This document shows positions 13,801-25,167 of a stretch of 64,000 bases of DNA, piece after piece. Position 1 is the first letter of the stretch, and every line of letters starts with the position of its first letter. Under the pieces are notes generated by a model. The model was not told the DNA's origin, searched no databases, and worked only from the letters and a program-made list of their open reading frames with translations. The translations under genes and the position numbers were made by a program. The stretch comes from Darksidea phi (Eukaryota > Ascomycota > Dothideomycetes > Pleosporales > Lentitheciaceae). The stretch is from assembly GCA_030770425.1 (NCBI GenBank), contig JASJFT010000219.1:1-64000 (forward strand), read 5' to 3'.

Positions 13801-15645
13801 ACTCTAAGAAGATAAAATCTTAACCTTAATAAGTCTAATATTATTTTAGAAGAATACTTAGTACGATTAGCTTATTTATATAACCTATATTATTAAATAT
13901 ATCTATTATTTTATATAAATACTAATAATATTATATATAACTATCTATATAGCTTTATTATAATAGTAAGATAGAATCTAAAATATAAGATTTATTAATT
14001 ATAGTTACTTAAGTCTTTAAAGAACTTTTAGTAGCTAAGTAGTTATTTATATAATAATTAATTTTAAGCTATTATTAATATAGAATATTACTTAGTATAG
14101 GTAAAAGAATACTTTATAAAAATTTTACTTTAAGCTACTAATACTAATATAGAAGTACTATTACTAATATAGATATTTACCTATAAAATTAATATAGATA
14201 ACTATCTCTTAAAATTTAAGATTTAAATTATAATTTAAGATAACCTATAATAACTATATAGTAATACCTATATTATTATACTAGCTACTTATTTATTTCG
14301 TACTCTACTTATAATTACTAATTAGTTTAACCTAGAGTTAAAGTAATATAATATTCTAATAGTTTTTTTTAATATAAAGCTTAAAAAATATATATATATA
14401 AGGATACTAGATAACTTTAAGTATAATAGTAAGATTTTAAAGGTACTATACGTTCTTTATAAACTTAAAGAGGTATTATTATTATAATATAACGAATTTA
14501 AGAAGACTCTAAATTAGCTTAATATATAAGAAGTAAAAGGATTTTCTTATATATATATTAATAACTAGCTAATTCTATTTATATACGTCGACGACGTTAT
14601 TATAATCTATTATCCTAAGAATATAAAGCTTTATAAATATTTTAAGATAAATCTTATAAACTATTATAATATTAAGAAGCTAGATAATCTAAAGTAGTAC
14701 TTAAGGATTCGAGTTATATAGGATATAGAAAAATAATTAATTTAACTTATATAGAATATCTATATTAATAAAGTTACTAGAAAGTTTAATATCTAATTAG
14801 ATTCTTATTCTATAGAAATATTACTTATAATAAATTAGTATAAACTATTTATTAAGAAACTTAATAAGATATATATAAAATATTATTAATAACTAGTTAA
14901 CTATCTTATATATCTTATATAGTAAATATAATCTAATTTAGCTTATACTTATAGTCTATTAGTAAGTTACCTTATAAATCTAAAATAGTAGTATATAGCT
15001 CTAATTAAGCGCGTATAGTAATATATTAATAAGATAAAATATTATACTCTATAAGAGATAGCTATATAATAAAATAAAGTAGTTAAATATAATATAATTA
15101 ATAGCGAAATAATTAGATAGTCTAGAGCTACTAGTAATTTTCTAGGAGTAGTAGACGTAGTATTTACTAATAATATCTATACTCGCCGGAGTAGCTAGGG
15201 CTATCTATTTTAGTTATTTAATATAACTATTAATTAGAAATTAACTTAATAACGTACTATTATAAAGAGTATAATAGAGGTAGAGCTACTCGCCCTAAGT
15301 CTTACTAGCTTAGAAATAGCTAAGTAGTTAAAACTATTTAAAGGACTTAACCTTAAATTTAATAAAATATCTATTATTTAATATAATAACTAGTAAATAG
15401 TCGGTATTACTATAAAGTAAAAAGAAAAGTTTAATATTAAGTTTAAATACGTTAATATCTATTAAAGCTAGATTTAATAGGAGGTTATCTATAGCCGCCT
15501 TAACGTATAATAGCTACCTACTACTAAGATACCTACTAACGGATTTACTAAGATTCTCCCGAAGTAAAAGTATATATAGTTTATAAAGTAATTAGGCCTT
15601 ATTAATATTAAAAGCCTAATTAAATAGATTAGCTTTAAGAGCTAT
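10900..15645 (+). pseudogene. Copia gag-pol relic (gag, protease, integrase, RT, RNase H)
   Basis: Reading through stops, the integrase region gives QNGGA-like sequence (about 12955), YILNRT (about 13075-13095) and IIRTRDIIFNLN (about 13303-13340). Reverse transcriptase shows IYVDDVIII (about 14581-14610). RNase H gives the TRRSSxGYLF stretch near 15180-15210, typical of fungal Copia elements. Gag, nearer the 5' LTR, is too altered to describe beyond runs of Asn and Lys. Integrase before reverse transcriptase is diagnostic of Copia. Not functional. Confidence 0.88.
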
Positions 15646-15670
15646 AAGTACCTCTAAAGCTAAGGGGGTA

Positions 15671-15927
15671 TATCGCGGAGTAGACGGCTTAGGGACTAAG
15701 CGCGATTAGAGATTTTACTAGGCGCAAGGATTAGCCTAGTACTAGCGGCTATTTGCTGAATCTCGTGATCCAACAGAGTCTAATAGAGTCCAGTAGTGTT
15801 GGTGTTGAGGCATAGTTAGGGGTCGTTTCTGTACATAAAATGCCGTCTTTTTCAACTCATAGAAATCAGAGCTTTCACTTTTCAGAGATTGCGCACTATA
15901 GTGATTCACACTGAAATCACTGTGACA
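15671..15927 (+). repeat. Copia 3' LTR (257 bp)
   Basis: It is the direct repeat of 10374-10630, ending in ATCACTGTGACA and followed by GAGTA. Here the RIP-like changes are in the first ~100 bases and the end is normal: the mirror image of the 5' copy, so mutation density falls outward from the element interior on both sides. Confidence 0.93.
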
Positions 15928-15941
15928 GAGTATGTGCGTGC

Positions 15942-15977
<36 letters not shown>
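15942..15977. repeat. Compound (AT)n(GT)n microsatellite
   Basis: An AT dinucleotide run (about 15942-15964) passes directly into a GT run (about 15965-15977), just outside the Copia target duplication. Confidence 0.9.
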
Positions 15978-16216
15978 TTGCGACTCAAGAGCCTCATGAA
16001 TCGTGGATGATTTCGGCGGCTACCAAGCTTGACAATGACTCTTTTCTCAACAACCATACTTCAAGTATGAGCATTAAAGGGGCCGGCCTGTGCGAATAGT
16101 TCGTTCATCTCCACTACTCGTCAATTGAAGCGAATCGGCACAGTGATCAGTCTTCGTTGTTGACGGGGGGTCGGTGGAGGATAACAGATCGCGGGGTTGG
16201 TGCTTCTTTTTGGGGG

Positions 16217-16396
16217 CTACGATAAGTTAGTTCGGAACTTGGTAGTCTGCTGACGGGCCGTACTCGGATAGAAATCATTGAGAAGCTGTCTGCATAAATA
16301 CCAGTCCTCGCCTGTCATTTCCTGGGGCTCTCGGGGCTCTTGAAGAGCTGCTAGGACTTCATTCTCTGTCTCCAGAATCGCTTCTGTATCGGACAT
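16217..16396 (-). CDS. Small hypothetical open frame (59 aa)
   Basis: An ATG at 16396 opens 59 codons to a TAG at 16217-16219. The predicted peptide is acidic at the N-terminus (MSDTEAILETENEVL) and helical-looking, with a second half carrying EDWYLCRQLLNDFYPSTARQ. Codon use looks more like a real fungal exon than neighbouring frames, so this may be the remnant of a longer gene. I do not recognise a family and no partner exon is evident. Confidence 0.25.
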   Translation of the reverse strand: MSDTEAILETENEVLAALQEPREPQEMTGEDWYLCRQLLNDFYPSTARQQTTKFRTNLS

Positions 16397-18477
16397 AATA
16401 AAGGTATTGCAGAATTATTCCAGAATATGGACCGTTAATGTAATTATATATTGAGACAAGCAAAAGGATAGCCTAGAGGCTATCTGGTAGTAGATAATGG
16501 ATATAGTCTGGTGATAATGATAGTGAGGCTCCCGTTGAGACGGTAAGGTGCTACTAATCGTTGTCATCATAGAAACGCCTACACCTAATGGTTTCTTCTT
16601 CTTCCGTTCTGAATGAAATAGATACTTATAGCCTATAATGTTCCTTCTCTGCCTGCTACTGTTCACCGTTTGCAGCATGGCTGCTCGAAATGCGGCCATT
16701 GAGATGGCATGCAGCCAGGATAGTTATCGCAGATGTTTCAAGCTGTCAGTCCTAGCTTTAACGATTGGCTCTCCGCATATATACCTTGGTTAGTTATGCA
16801 ACCGGTTTCCAGGTAAACTAGTCTCCTTGAAGGCTTCGGCTTTCTCTAGTTCATTATTCTCATGGCAACGCCGCTTCGCTTTCGAAACATAGTCATAGGA
16901 CGCTATCTATTGGTTTTAAATCCCGGAAATGCCTAAGGCGAGCAGTTCTTTAATTGCCGCGGGTAGTTTAGATGATTTGCAGTTGAATCGAAAAGGACCC
17001 CATCCTCGCGGCCACCCTGCAGCGCCTCCGAGAAGCGGCCTTCACGCTTGGGAAGCCTCTTGGCCTTCAATGCATTCGTCTAACCCTCCACTAAAACCCC
17101 GCCCGCTTCTGTGGGTGCACGGACGCAACTAGTCCGACCGCCTGATGCACCTCTGTGGCGTCGACCTCACCGGCGGTGACCTCGTCTCCTACTCATACGC
17201 ATCATCTCCTTCTTCATCGGCAAACTTGACTCGATGCAGTCTCGGCTCATTACGACATATTTCGACCGAGAAATGATGGGTGCGGCTAGACGGCGAGGAC
17301 GAGGGCGAAGACGGCATATTAGTAGCGGATGACAGCATGCGTCTGTGGATAGTGGAGCCCCGGGAATTCATTCAAGTCGCCGCACTGGTATATAGTTCCG
17401 GAGCGGCTGCAGCGTGTTTCCAGCCGCTGCACTCGCCCGCCTCCGCGAGATAAGCACGCAGAAGCGCTTGAGGTCCTTGGCTTTGTTCTCACCACAGCCC
17501 ACCTCTTTGCCCAGGCGCGGGTAGATGGTGACGCAGGCTGAGATGAGCATCTAGTGAGCTGGAGGAGATGCGGTATCTTGCGAACTTAAAGCCATTTGCA
17601 TCTTGTCATTCCTGCGCATCCAATGTCAAACGCTGTACCTCTTGCTCCGCCTCCTTTACTCTATGTCCTTCATGCATTGATAGGCCAGCCTGTGTCCACG
17701 GCTGCTTTGCGTTCTAAACCGGTTTTTATCCGATCCTAACTTCCCCTGCTTCAGCCGCTCATTCTCTCGCCCCAGCTAATGAACATGCGTTACTGCGTCG
17801 GGCAGGCTCTTGTTCGGCGGGGTGATCTCAGCCCCGTGTGCCTTCAACACTTGAATCAAGTGTTTGAACCACTCCTTCGCTTTCAGCTTGCCATTTTCGG
17901 GAAGATCCAACTCACTAAGATGTATCCGCTAGTCTTGCGGGATATAAGAGTTTCTGTTTCACCTCGATTCCTGCAGCCTCGCCTCGGCTGCTTCAACTGG
18001 CCCTCCTGATTCGATGCCTCGGCCAACGTATTTGCCCGAGCATAGAGGCGCGTGTTACGTTCGTGCGCCTTGCGTATGATGCGCGGTAGACCTAGAAGAC
18101 GTGGTCAGCAGACGCTCTTGACAATGCATCCTCAGTGCTCCATCCCCCGCAGCAGTCCGTCACCCTCTCTCTCTCTTCGCCATTGTTGCCTAAGCATTCT
18201 TGTATCTTCTCTGACTCGTTAAACGGTATGGTTATCCCAGCTCCATGCCTTGACTATATTTACTAACGCTTCTCTAGTAATTCAAGTGCCCGCACCGTCC
18301 TTATGCTCACCCCGTCGTTTGCGCCCTCCCTTCTCACTTACTTTTGCGTCCCCACCATTTCCACCGTTACTGCCGGCACCAACGAAAACACGCCCTTCTT
18401 CATTGCAGTCCCTCCTTCACTGTTGCTTCTATACTTGTTCCAGACGCCTTTGGCGTCTTTCCGCTACCGTCGGAGCC

Positions 18478-18543
18478 GGGCCGTTCGTCCAGGGGCCGTT
18501 CGTCCAGGGGCCGTTCGTCCAGGGGCCGTTCGTCCAGGGGCCG
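18478..18543. repeat. 15-bp tandem repeat, about 4.4 copies
   Basis: The unit GGGCCGTTCGTCCAG repeats perfectly four times plus a partial copy. Because the unit is a multiple of three, all frames through it stay open (for example GPFVQ repeated), which creates several overlapping spurious open frames. Confidence 0.9.
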
Positions 18544-20186
18544 GTGGCGATGCGGGGGGCAGACGTTCGGATGGAGGTGGGGGAGGCAGAACACAAAGAG
18601 GGAGAGGGAGGAGAGACGGGGAGAGATCCGACACGGCCATGGGGGCGCGTGCCGCCGTGGAAGAGGACATATGGGAGGTACCTCTGAGCATTGACTTACC
18701 CCTTAATGCTTCTACCGTCGCCAGCCTCGTTCTGCCCCCCCTTGACTCTTGGGTTTCCCAAGCGTTGCGGTGGCACTTCGAACTGTATCATCTTGTCATC
18801 TCGCTTCCTTCCTCTACTTCTAACCGGGGTCCTTATCAATTCTCCATTCTCTGGCCTTCGAGATCTAACTCATACGCAGTATTACTTTATTCGTAGTCTT
18901 TTCGTCCAACCTTTTCTCGCCCCAATCCGGTAGTAATGTATCGATATCCTTTTACCTACGCGCCTAAAACGTTCAGTTTTCCCCCTTACGCCGTTTCCTC
19001 TCGACAGCTACTCCTTTTTCCTTTCGGTAACGACATCCCCAGCCCAGTGTCTGTGTACGAGAGGCCTAATTTGTAACTAACACTCTACGCCCCAACAACA
19101 ACTCAAAACTACGCAAGCGCCTACACCTCTAGGGTTTCGGTCCTAGTCTTGGTTTCATGTCACCACCACCCACTTTATGATACCTCACTAGTCTACAAGC
19201 GCCTGGTGGCGCGAAGTTAAGAACGACCGCCACGTCATCGGGACACTTCCTGGTCTCCAGGACCTCATTCCTCTCCGTCGGATTGGGAATCTTCTTTACC
19301 TCAATAGCCTGTTCAGCTCCCGCTAGTCAAGCAAGAAGGTCGGCGTAGTCCGGCCCCGTCGCGGCTCCCACCGCTAGCCCCACTTGTCGCAGTCCCGCCT
19401 GTCAGAGTCCTAGTTGTCGCGGTCCCACCAGCTCAGCCTTTAACTCTCCAGCGCATTCTTGGCATATTATCAACAACATGGACCGCGTTGCACGCACATG
19501 CTCCACGGCTGGGTGGTGCAGTATGGGGTATTGCACGATCAAAAATAGGGCGCATAGGGGCCTTTTTTTTTTTGGCTTTTGCGTGGACTACTCTGCCGCG
19601 CCTGTGGACGCAGCTGCAGCGTAATTCCCCTCGTTCTTCTTCCGCCATAGTGCCCCGCAGTGGCGGCCTACTAACTGTCCATTATCTACCACATTGATAC
19701 GGCCTGGCCCAAGCTTTCCAGACAGCTTAACCGCCATAATGTGGTGCTTCCCGTGAAGCCAACGGTCGGGTATACTGAGCAACTGTTCTCCGTTGCCAAA
19801 CGCTTCAGCCTCAAGCACTCCTCCAGTAAGGCTGCCGACGTCTTCAAGGGCAGCGTTGGCTAACACAGCTAGGGAAGACACGCGCAAGGGAGCAAGCAAG
19901 TCTGACAGTGATGAAAGTTCGTCCGAGAACGACGAAACACAGATCGCAAAACAGGTCGAGAGCGAAGAAGGGTAGATTCTGGGGTTATCAACGCCGTCCG
20001 CATTCTCCTAGGAGACTCTGCAGGATGTCGCGCAGGTAAATCGTACGTTATAATTGCGAATAGCCGGCTCTAGCTGAGCAATACGCAATGGTTCCGCCAC
20101 CATTATCCATGAATCGTGCTTTCCTTGCCATCCGCCCTGCACTGCGAAGCTTCGCACCCTGAAGACAGGCCACAACAAATTCGACC

Positions 20187-21351
20187 ATGTCGGATCTCAC
20201 CGGAATGCCTGCCTGTAAAAGCAGGAAATGTTTGAGGTGGTGGAAATTGAGGAGAATATGGCTGCATGTAAGTATCGTACAAAATGTATCGAAGATCTGA
20301 AGTCGATTCTGTTGTGCGTTAGCAGGGTTTCTAGACGGAACTACGGTCATTGAGACATTGTCCCACTGTGCCAGTTTCTGGGCACGAACCGCCCGAGTAC
20401 GAGTACGATTTTGCGACGGTAATGAACATGCTTACTTCCTCAAAGTGGCAACGGGCGATGTAGGCAAAGGAATGTCCCAGGGCGAATTCGAAGGTGTCAA
20501 AGCCTTGCATCGGGCAATTCCCGAGGGGTCCACGACCTGTCGCACGGGGAACATACAAATCTCGTTCCGATACGCAATTCTACCTCTGCGACTTCATCAA
20601 TATGATGGAGAATCTGCTAGACGTCCAACTCTTTTGCACATTGCTCGCCAAGCTGGGTAGGGGGAGTACGCCCTTGTCATTCAACAGCAAATTCGGCTTT
20701 CCAACGATGACCTACGAGGGGACCATGTGGCAAGACACTCAGTGATGCGATATTCGAAGTGCATGGAACTGACCAGGAGCTTGCCATCTTGCTCACAGAT
20801 CTTTATGAGAAGGTTATTCCAAGGCTTCTGCGACCACTAGAGTCCCATGGAAGGCAGGTCATCCCTGTTCTGGTGCGTGGAGATACCTGGTATCAAAACA
20901 TTGCTACAAAGGCAGATACCGGAAAACCACCCATGTTCAAAAGTGTAAGACGGCCTCAATCTATCCGTAGTGATAATGCTAAGACATGACTAGATGATCT
21001 CGATAGCATGAAGGTTCCTCGATACAGAATGGGGAGGCACCAGATGCGAGAATATCACAAGCATTTCCCCATCCCCATGCCCGAGGTCGATTATGAAGAC
21101 CGTATTAACCTCTACAAAATCTATGCCCCCACGAGGTCTAAGTTCTTTAAAGTTGGGCTAGCACTGACGCTTTTAGACGAGGACATCTGTGCGCATCGAC
21201 TTCGTAGTCTGATACTACCGTATTTCGGAGGTTGTATGTGACCCTCGATGATATAATTGACGAACAAGGAACTTTGCTAACCCTTTTTAGTGTGATTTCT
21301 GAGATTCGGAAGCTTGTTGAGAAGTTCCCGGATGGATACCAAGGTGAATGA
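20187..21351 (+). pseudogene. Fructosamine/ketosamine-3-kinase-like pseudogene
   Basis: Pieces of one protein kinase-like fold lie in order but in different frames: DGTTVIETLSHCASFWARTA (near 20325-20385), HAYFLKVATGDVGKGMSQGE (about 20425), YLCDFINMMENLLDVQLFC (about 20580), IPVLVRGDTWYQNIATKADT (about 20860), then YRMGRHQMREYHKHFP and finally KLVEKFPDGYQG near the end. These match the fructosamine kinase family (PF03881), which phosphorylates glycated amines for repair. The catalytic HGDxW motif has become RGDTW. At least three frame changes and an in-frame TGA (20987-20989) break it. Two introns still show good signals: GTAAGT near 20270 with an acceptor before 20325, and GTATGT (about 21234) to TTTTTAG (about 21290) with a GCTAAC branch site. 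A decayed gene, not an active one. Confidence 0.75.
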
Positions 21352-21871
21352 GGCTTTGGCTGTGGCACTTGGCTGCTCTTCCAAATGCAGATCACGATTG
21401 TTTAATCCTATCGTGTCTAGTTCACTCGGGTTTCGTGTTCACCTTGGACATCTTAGATATTTCACTGAGCTAAACTTATGTCCTTAGTCACACGGCGTTT
21501 TTCTCTCCATTTCACTCCTTTCCGCATCTCAAGTTGATAAAGAACAGCGGACAGAATGTAAGATCTTCCTGCAATGGTAAAACCCACTCCGAACCTCGTT
21601 GTATTCAATCAACCTTTGTAACAATGCAATCACTAGCGCTGAGAATGCGCATCTGACCATATTGAAAGAAGCTTAGGCGCTCGCCGGCGCTTCGTGATTC
21701 ACCAGCGTGTTGTAATACAAGCAACAGAGAACGTGTTAATTAACAGAAGATTGCTCCCTACTGTGGACAGGAAATCATACATTGAAGCAGGTCTGGATGC
21801 TGAATTCTGAAATAGCCTGCATTGTCATGGGTATGTCTATATGCTAGTCTTAATCAGAATTGTAGGGCATG
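21352..21871. other. Intergenic between two pseudogenes
   Basis: There are no open frames of note and no repeats recognised here. It separates the 3' ends of the convergent kinase-like and MFS pseudogenes. Confidence 0.6.
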
Positions 21872-23160
21872 CTAGTAGGGAAGAGGAATAGCAGGAACAA
21901 ATGTATTTACTGCTCGTACGTCGGTTGCCCATCCGTAACCGATAATGGAGCCGCACGCCAAGAGTGTGGGTACAAGAATACTGCGCAGGCGAGCCTTCTC
22001 AATCGGAAACGAACGTAGATCATCTCCCGTGTCTCTGCCTCTGCTCGTGGGGAAATTGTGGGTTCTGGCTATTATCTTATAATCACGGTCCATGGGTTTG
22101 CCGGATATAAGAGTGGAGGCAAGACTGCCCAGGCCAAACGGGAGACAGCTAATTCCGGTTTGTAACTGATTGAGCTCATATCTGGCGTTGAAAATGGTTG
22201 GAAAAGAGGCATGAGAGCTACAATAGACCATGTAGTGGATACTTCCAGCTGATATGCTAATATCGGTATCCGGGTGGTAGAGTATCCTCAAGCTACGGAG
22301 AGGATTTGGAATCGATTTTTACGGAATATCAGAGATGCAGTTTGCTCGTCAACAATCATCCAAGGTCGCATAAGGGAAGGCAACCAAGGTCGAGAGTAAC
22401 AGGGTGGAGGGATAGAGCCGTTCCCCACAATTGTACGTGCGGTTTCCGGAAGAAAGAGGGCTATTATTAGGAGCACAGCCGAAGATGCAATTGTTAAGAA
22501 CTAAAATACCATCTCTAGTTAGTATGGTAAGCTAGGGCCCCACCGAGGAGGGGACCGAGACTAGGCGCGGTAGTGAACCTAAATTTGTCAATCCTGAGCT
22601 TGTATGTTTTGAAATTAAAAGAACAAATATTTGTACCCTATTGATAACGCGCTTACAAATTTTCCTCTTTCTGCAGGGATAGAAATGTCGGAGACGACTC
22701 CGTATGTGATAGAGAAGGTCCCTTGGTTTTCAGACGTCTTCCACAGTCGGGCGGACAGCGTATACCAGATACACCGGCCGCTTGAAGCATCCTGAGTAAC
22801 AACAACACGATGGACGACCCCTAAACTGCCAATGCAATGTTTGCGAGGAGATATGTTGTAAGGGTGATTAAATAAACAAGCCGCCGGCCAAACATGTCCG
22901 CCGCGTCCCCTGTAATGGATGCCGCCACCCCTGCAATGGCTAGATACGACGTGACTATGAGGTTGATTTTTTCGGTTGTCGTATGCAGGGCATTTGCGAG
23001 AAGTAGTAGGATTGGATAGTAGATAAAACTGCTTACGGTGGAAAACTAAGAAGTAGAGGCAACAACTCCCACGATCCACCGGCGCTGTACCTTCGTGGAA
23101 GTGGTATACGGAATAGATTCCATGGTATACCCCACGGCGCGTTCACGCCTGAGGTCCAAA
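21872..23160 (-). pseudogene. MFS transporter pseudogene (drug:H+ antiporter type)
   Basis: Read on the minus strand, transporter segments appear in order but in several frames. First is a hydrophobic N-terminal part with YYPILLLLANALHTTTEKINL and the loop DAADMFGRRLVYLITL (about 22860-23050), which resembles the GD..GRRP loop 2-3 motif. Then come the conserved stretch ITYGVVSDISIPAERGKFV (about 22645-22700), LFLPETARTIVGNGSIPPP (about 22400-22460) and a C-terminal part with ISCLPFGLGSLASTLISGKP and LACGSIIGYGW, ending at 21872. That spacing is typical of fungal 12-14 TM multidrug transporters. Frame changes between segments and stops mean no continuous product. Whether some breaks are introns cannot explain all of them. 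Confidence 0.7.
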
Positions 23161-23563
23161 TCTTAGCAATAGGTTCGAGAGTCCAAGCGTATCGGCTGCC
23201 CTGATCGGTACAATTCGGTATCCCGAATTTCTGTGTTCGGGTAAAGTTATACATGTCCTGTTTATCTAGCGTGCGGGATAAATATCATACGATCGTGGAC
23301 GTCAGAGTGTTAGGTTAGGTTCAAGCCGGTGATTGGGTATCTCTTATCTCTGCTGGTGGTACAGTACATAGTGGCGGCCTTAGCCACTGAATCACAGTCT
23401 TACACCGCATGCATCATGTGGACTGCAAGTCCGAACTTCGCACCACAGGTAAGGTGATAATAAAAGGGCTGGTAGTGGCCTAGTCTGTAGAAGAAGAACG
23501 GGCATCCCTCTACAATTAAAATCTCAACTACGCCTCGCTTGTTCCCCCCCCCCCCTGAGGAAG
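23161..23563. other. Intergenic with a 12-C homopolymer
   Basis: This is the upstream region of the dioxygenase-like pseudogene. A run of 12 C residues lies at 23544-23555, a few bases before its start codon. No other feature recognised. Confidence 0.6.
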
Positions 23564-24693
23564 ATGATGCAAATCGATAGCATCGATAGCATTGATAGTG
23601 ATGAAGCTAAGCTTAAAGTCCTTTCTTATCAGAAGCTTTTAAGCGGCGAACCGGAAACCGTTGCCATGTTACGGGAAGCGTGCAGAGGGGATGGTCTGTT
23701 CCACCTGTACGTGGACACTGCAGACGGTCCCCAGCAAAAAGACTGGATGGAACTCGGCGCATTTTCAAATGCACTATTTGATATTTGCGATATGACGAAA
23801 TTACAGTACGACTTCACAGAACTTGGCCGACCAAGAATAACAGGGTATGGAATGTCCACGCACTCGTGTACTCCAAGAAGCTGATGTTGCCAAGATTCAA
23901 GCTCACGGGTTGGGAAACAGGAGCGATTGACGGCAAAATGAACGGCTTCAAGAATTATCTGGTATGTGCTAGTGAAAATTTAGTATGAAAGCATAGCTTC
24001 GAGATCTAAAGCTTACTAGCATGCTATTCCGTCAGATACCCTACGAGTGGCTTGTGGAGAACTATCCGGCGATTCTTGAACGCTCAACCATTGTACACAC
24101 CCATCGCCCCCTTCTGGCCAGATATATGAGGCAATAGCAGAGCCTTGGTCTGGCGGTACTTCAGAATTTGCGTCATTCGTTTGATTCTGGCCGAGCATCG
24201 CGGGTTCTACAATACCATCATCCCGACGTACTTTCTACCTCAAACCTCAGTTTTCTAAGATACAGTAGTTAATGATCCATAGGGTCACCAACTTGGCCAC
24301 GTTCCTCACACCGATATAGAAACTCTTACGTTTCTCTCCACAACAGAGAACGGCTTGCAGATATTGAGTAAGGGGTCAAATAAGTGGCTCTTCGTTAAGC
24401 CACAGCAAGACAGTCTCTTAGTTAATGTTGGCGACTCATTACATCTCTTAAGCGGAGGAGTTTTCAAGTCTGCCATGCATCGGGTTGTCCCTCACGAAGA
24501 GGTTCGTGATCACCGTCGTTCTCTCATATATTTCATGAGACCTGTTGAAGATGCTCTTTTGGAGTTACTAAACGGAACGATCTACACTAGCTTAAAGTGG
24601 CATGGACGGAAGCTGAAGGTCTTTGGCTCGTCCCAGGAAGACCAGTCCAGAGAAGATATCAGGCTAGCTCACACACCAGGTCAGCTCACATGA
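23564..24693 (+). pseudogene. Isopenicillin-N-synthase-like 2OG-Fe(II) dioxygenase, decayed and cut by a solo LTR
   Basis: The first two introns still splice cleanly: exon 23564-23844, intron 23845-23894, exon 23895-23961, intron 23962-24035, keeping frame through ITG-FKLTGWETGAIDGKM, which fits the conserved G-Y-x-P-x-G-x-x-TG block of this family. Exon 3 then carries an in-frame TAG (24135-24137) and a frame change before the iron-binding region GHVPHTDIETLTFLS (about 24290-24345; H-x-D). The C-terminal jelly-roll continues from LQILSKGSNKWLFVKPQ to AMHRVVPHEEVRDHRRSLIY (distal His and the R-x-S 2OG-binding motif). A solo LTR interrupts the tail at 24657, so the last codons come from the LTR. 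The family oxidises small molecules, often in secondary metabolism; this copy is probably non-functional. Confidence 0.8.
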
Positions 24694-24817
24694 CTACTCC
24701 TGGCTGCTACGCCGCATTCTGTTCTATATAAGCTGCTCTTATACAGAGCTATTACAATCAACCGCAGATTTCACTTCTTTCCCTCACAGTGATTCCCTCT
24801 GAACCCTCACTGTGACA
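24657..24817 (+). repeat. Solo Copia LTR (161 bp) with 5-bp target duplication
   Basis: It has the same length and full-length similarity as the Copia LTR at 9241-9401. It begins TATCAGGCTAGCTC and ends CACTGTGACA, flanked by GAAGA at 24652-24656 and 24818-24822. There is no internal element, so it is a solo LTR left after recombination between two LTRs. Unlike the other copy it shows little RIP. It carries a TATA-like CTATATAAG near 24735. Confidence 0.92.
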
Positions 24818-24822
24818 GAAGA

Positions 24823-25167
24823 AGATAAGCGAGTTCTACACGGAGAGTAGTTTTGAGGATATTTTAGTTAAATGCATTGCCACTATTGTCTCACCGCAAT
24901 TGATAATCCTCGCCCTCATTTTCTTTTTACACACAGGAAATATAGTACAGCGAAATGAACTTGTGTTTCTCAGTGTCGGGAGCCGGCTCGGTAGCCTTCG
25001 TTGGTGGTGCACGAGACTGTCGCTCGGCTCGGGGCTTTCCGGCGCAAGCGAACACTGAGGCTTCCTTCCAGCGAAAGTTCATCGAGCGACATCTCTAATA
25101 TCATCCTCCCGTGACATTTCATACAACTCGCATAATACCACAGCTCAGTGCTCTCGCCACCAAGCTC
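24823..25167. other. Intergenic upstream of the F-box-like gene
   Basis: Nothing firm is seen. An open stretch without ATG (from about 25111) precedes the chosen start codon and could be the end of an additional 5' exon. Confidence 0.5.

Larger units (their letters stand above)
10374..15927 (+). mobile_element. Complete RIP-inactivated Ty1/Copia retrotransposon
   Basis: Two 257-bp direct LTRs (10374-10630 and 15671-15927) flank it, with the perfect target duplication GAGTA at 10369-10373 and 15928-15932. The left LTR starts TGTCGCGGAG and the right starts TATCGCGGAG (TG changed to TA). A primer-binding-like GTTATAAGCC follows the 5' LTR and a purine tract AAGGGGG (15662-15668) precedes the 3' LTR. 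Integrase, then reverse transcriptase and RNase H, follow in the order that defines Copia. The interior is extremely AT-rich and full of stops, while much of both LTRs has normal composition. Confidence 0.93.
15978..20186. other. Gene-poor, normal-GC interval
   Basis: No gene with a recognisable domain was found. Many short open frames overlap on both strands. The interval holds a small minus-strand open frame (16217-16396) and a 15-bp tandem repeat (18478-18543), both listed separately. Around 19330-19430 the sequence repeats GTCGCGG/GTCGCAG/TCCCACC motifs. A plus-strand stretch near 19700-19860 gives a short peptide that could be a transposase tail but is too short to call. Confidence 0.5.

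Noticed and set aside
17189..18009. Coding region near 17.2-18.0 kb
   Set aside because: Open frames of 60-76 codons on both strands with no consistent protein or splice pattern.
18250..18933. Several overlapping 75-197 aa open frames on both strands
   Set aside because: They are all held open by the 15-bp tandem repeat and low-complexity GC-rich sequence; no domain is visible.
19588..19975. Possible hAT transposase C-terminus (TEQLFSVAKRFS) or a minus-strand 103-aa gene
   Set aside because: The similarity is limited to a few residues and both strands are open; not enough to call either.
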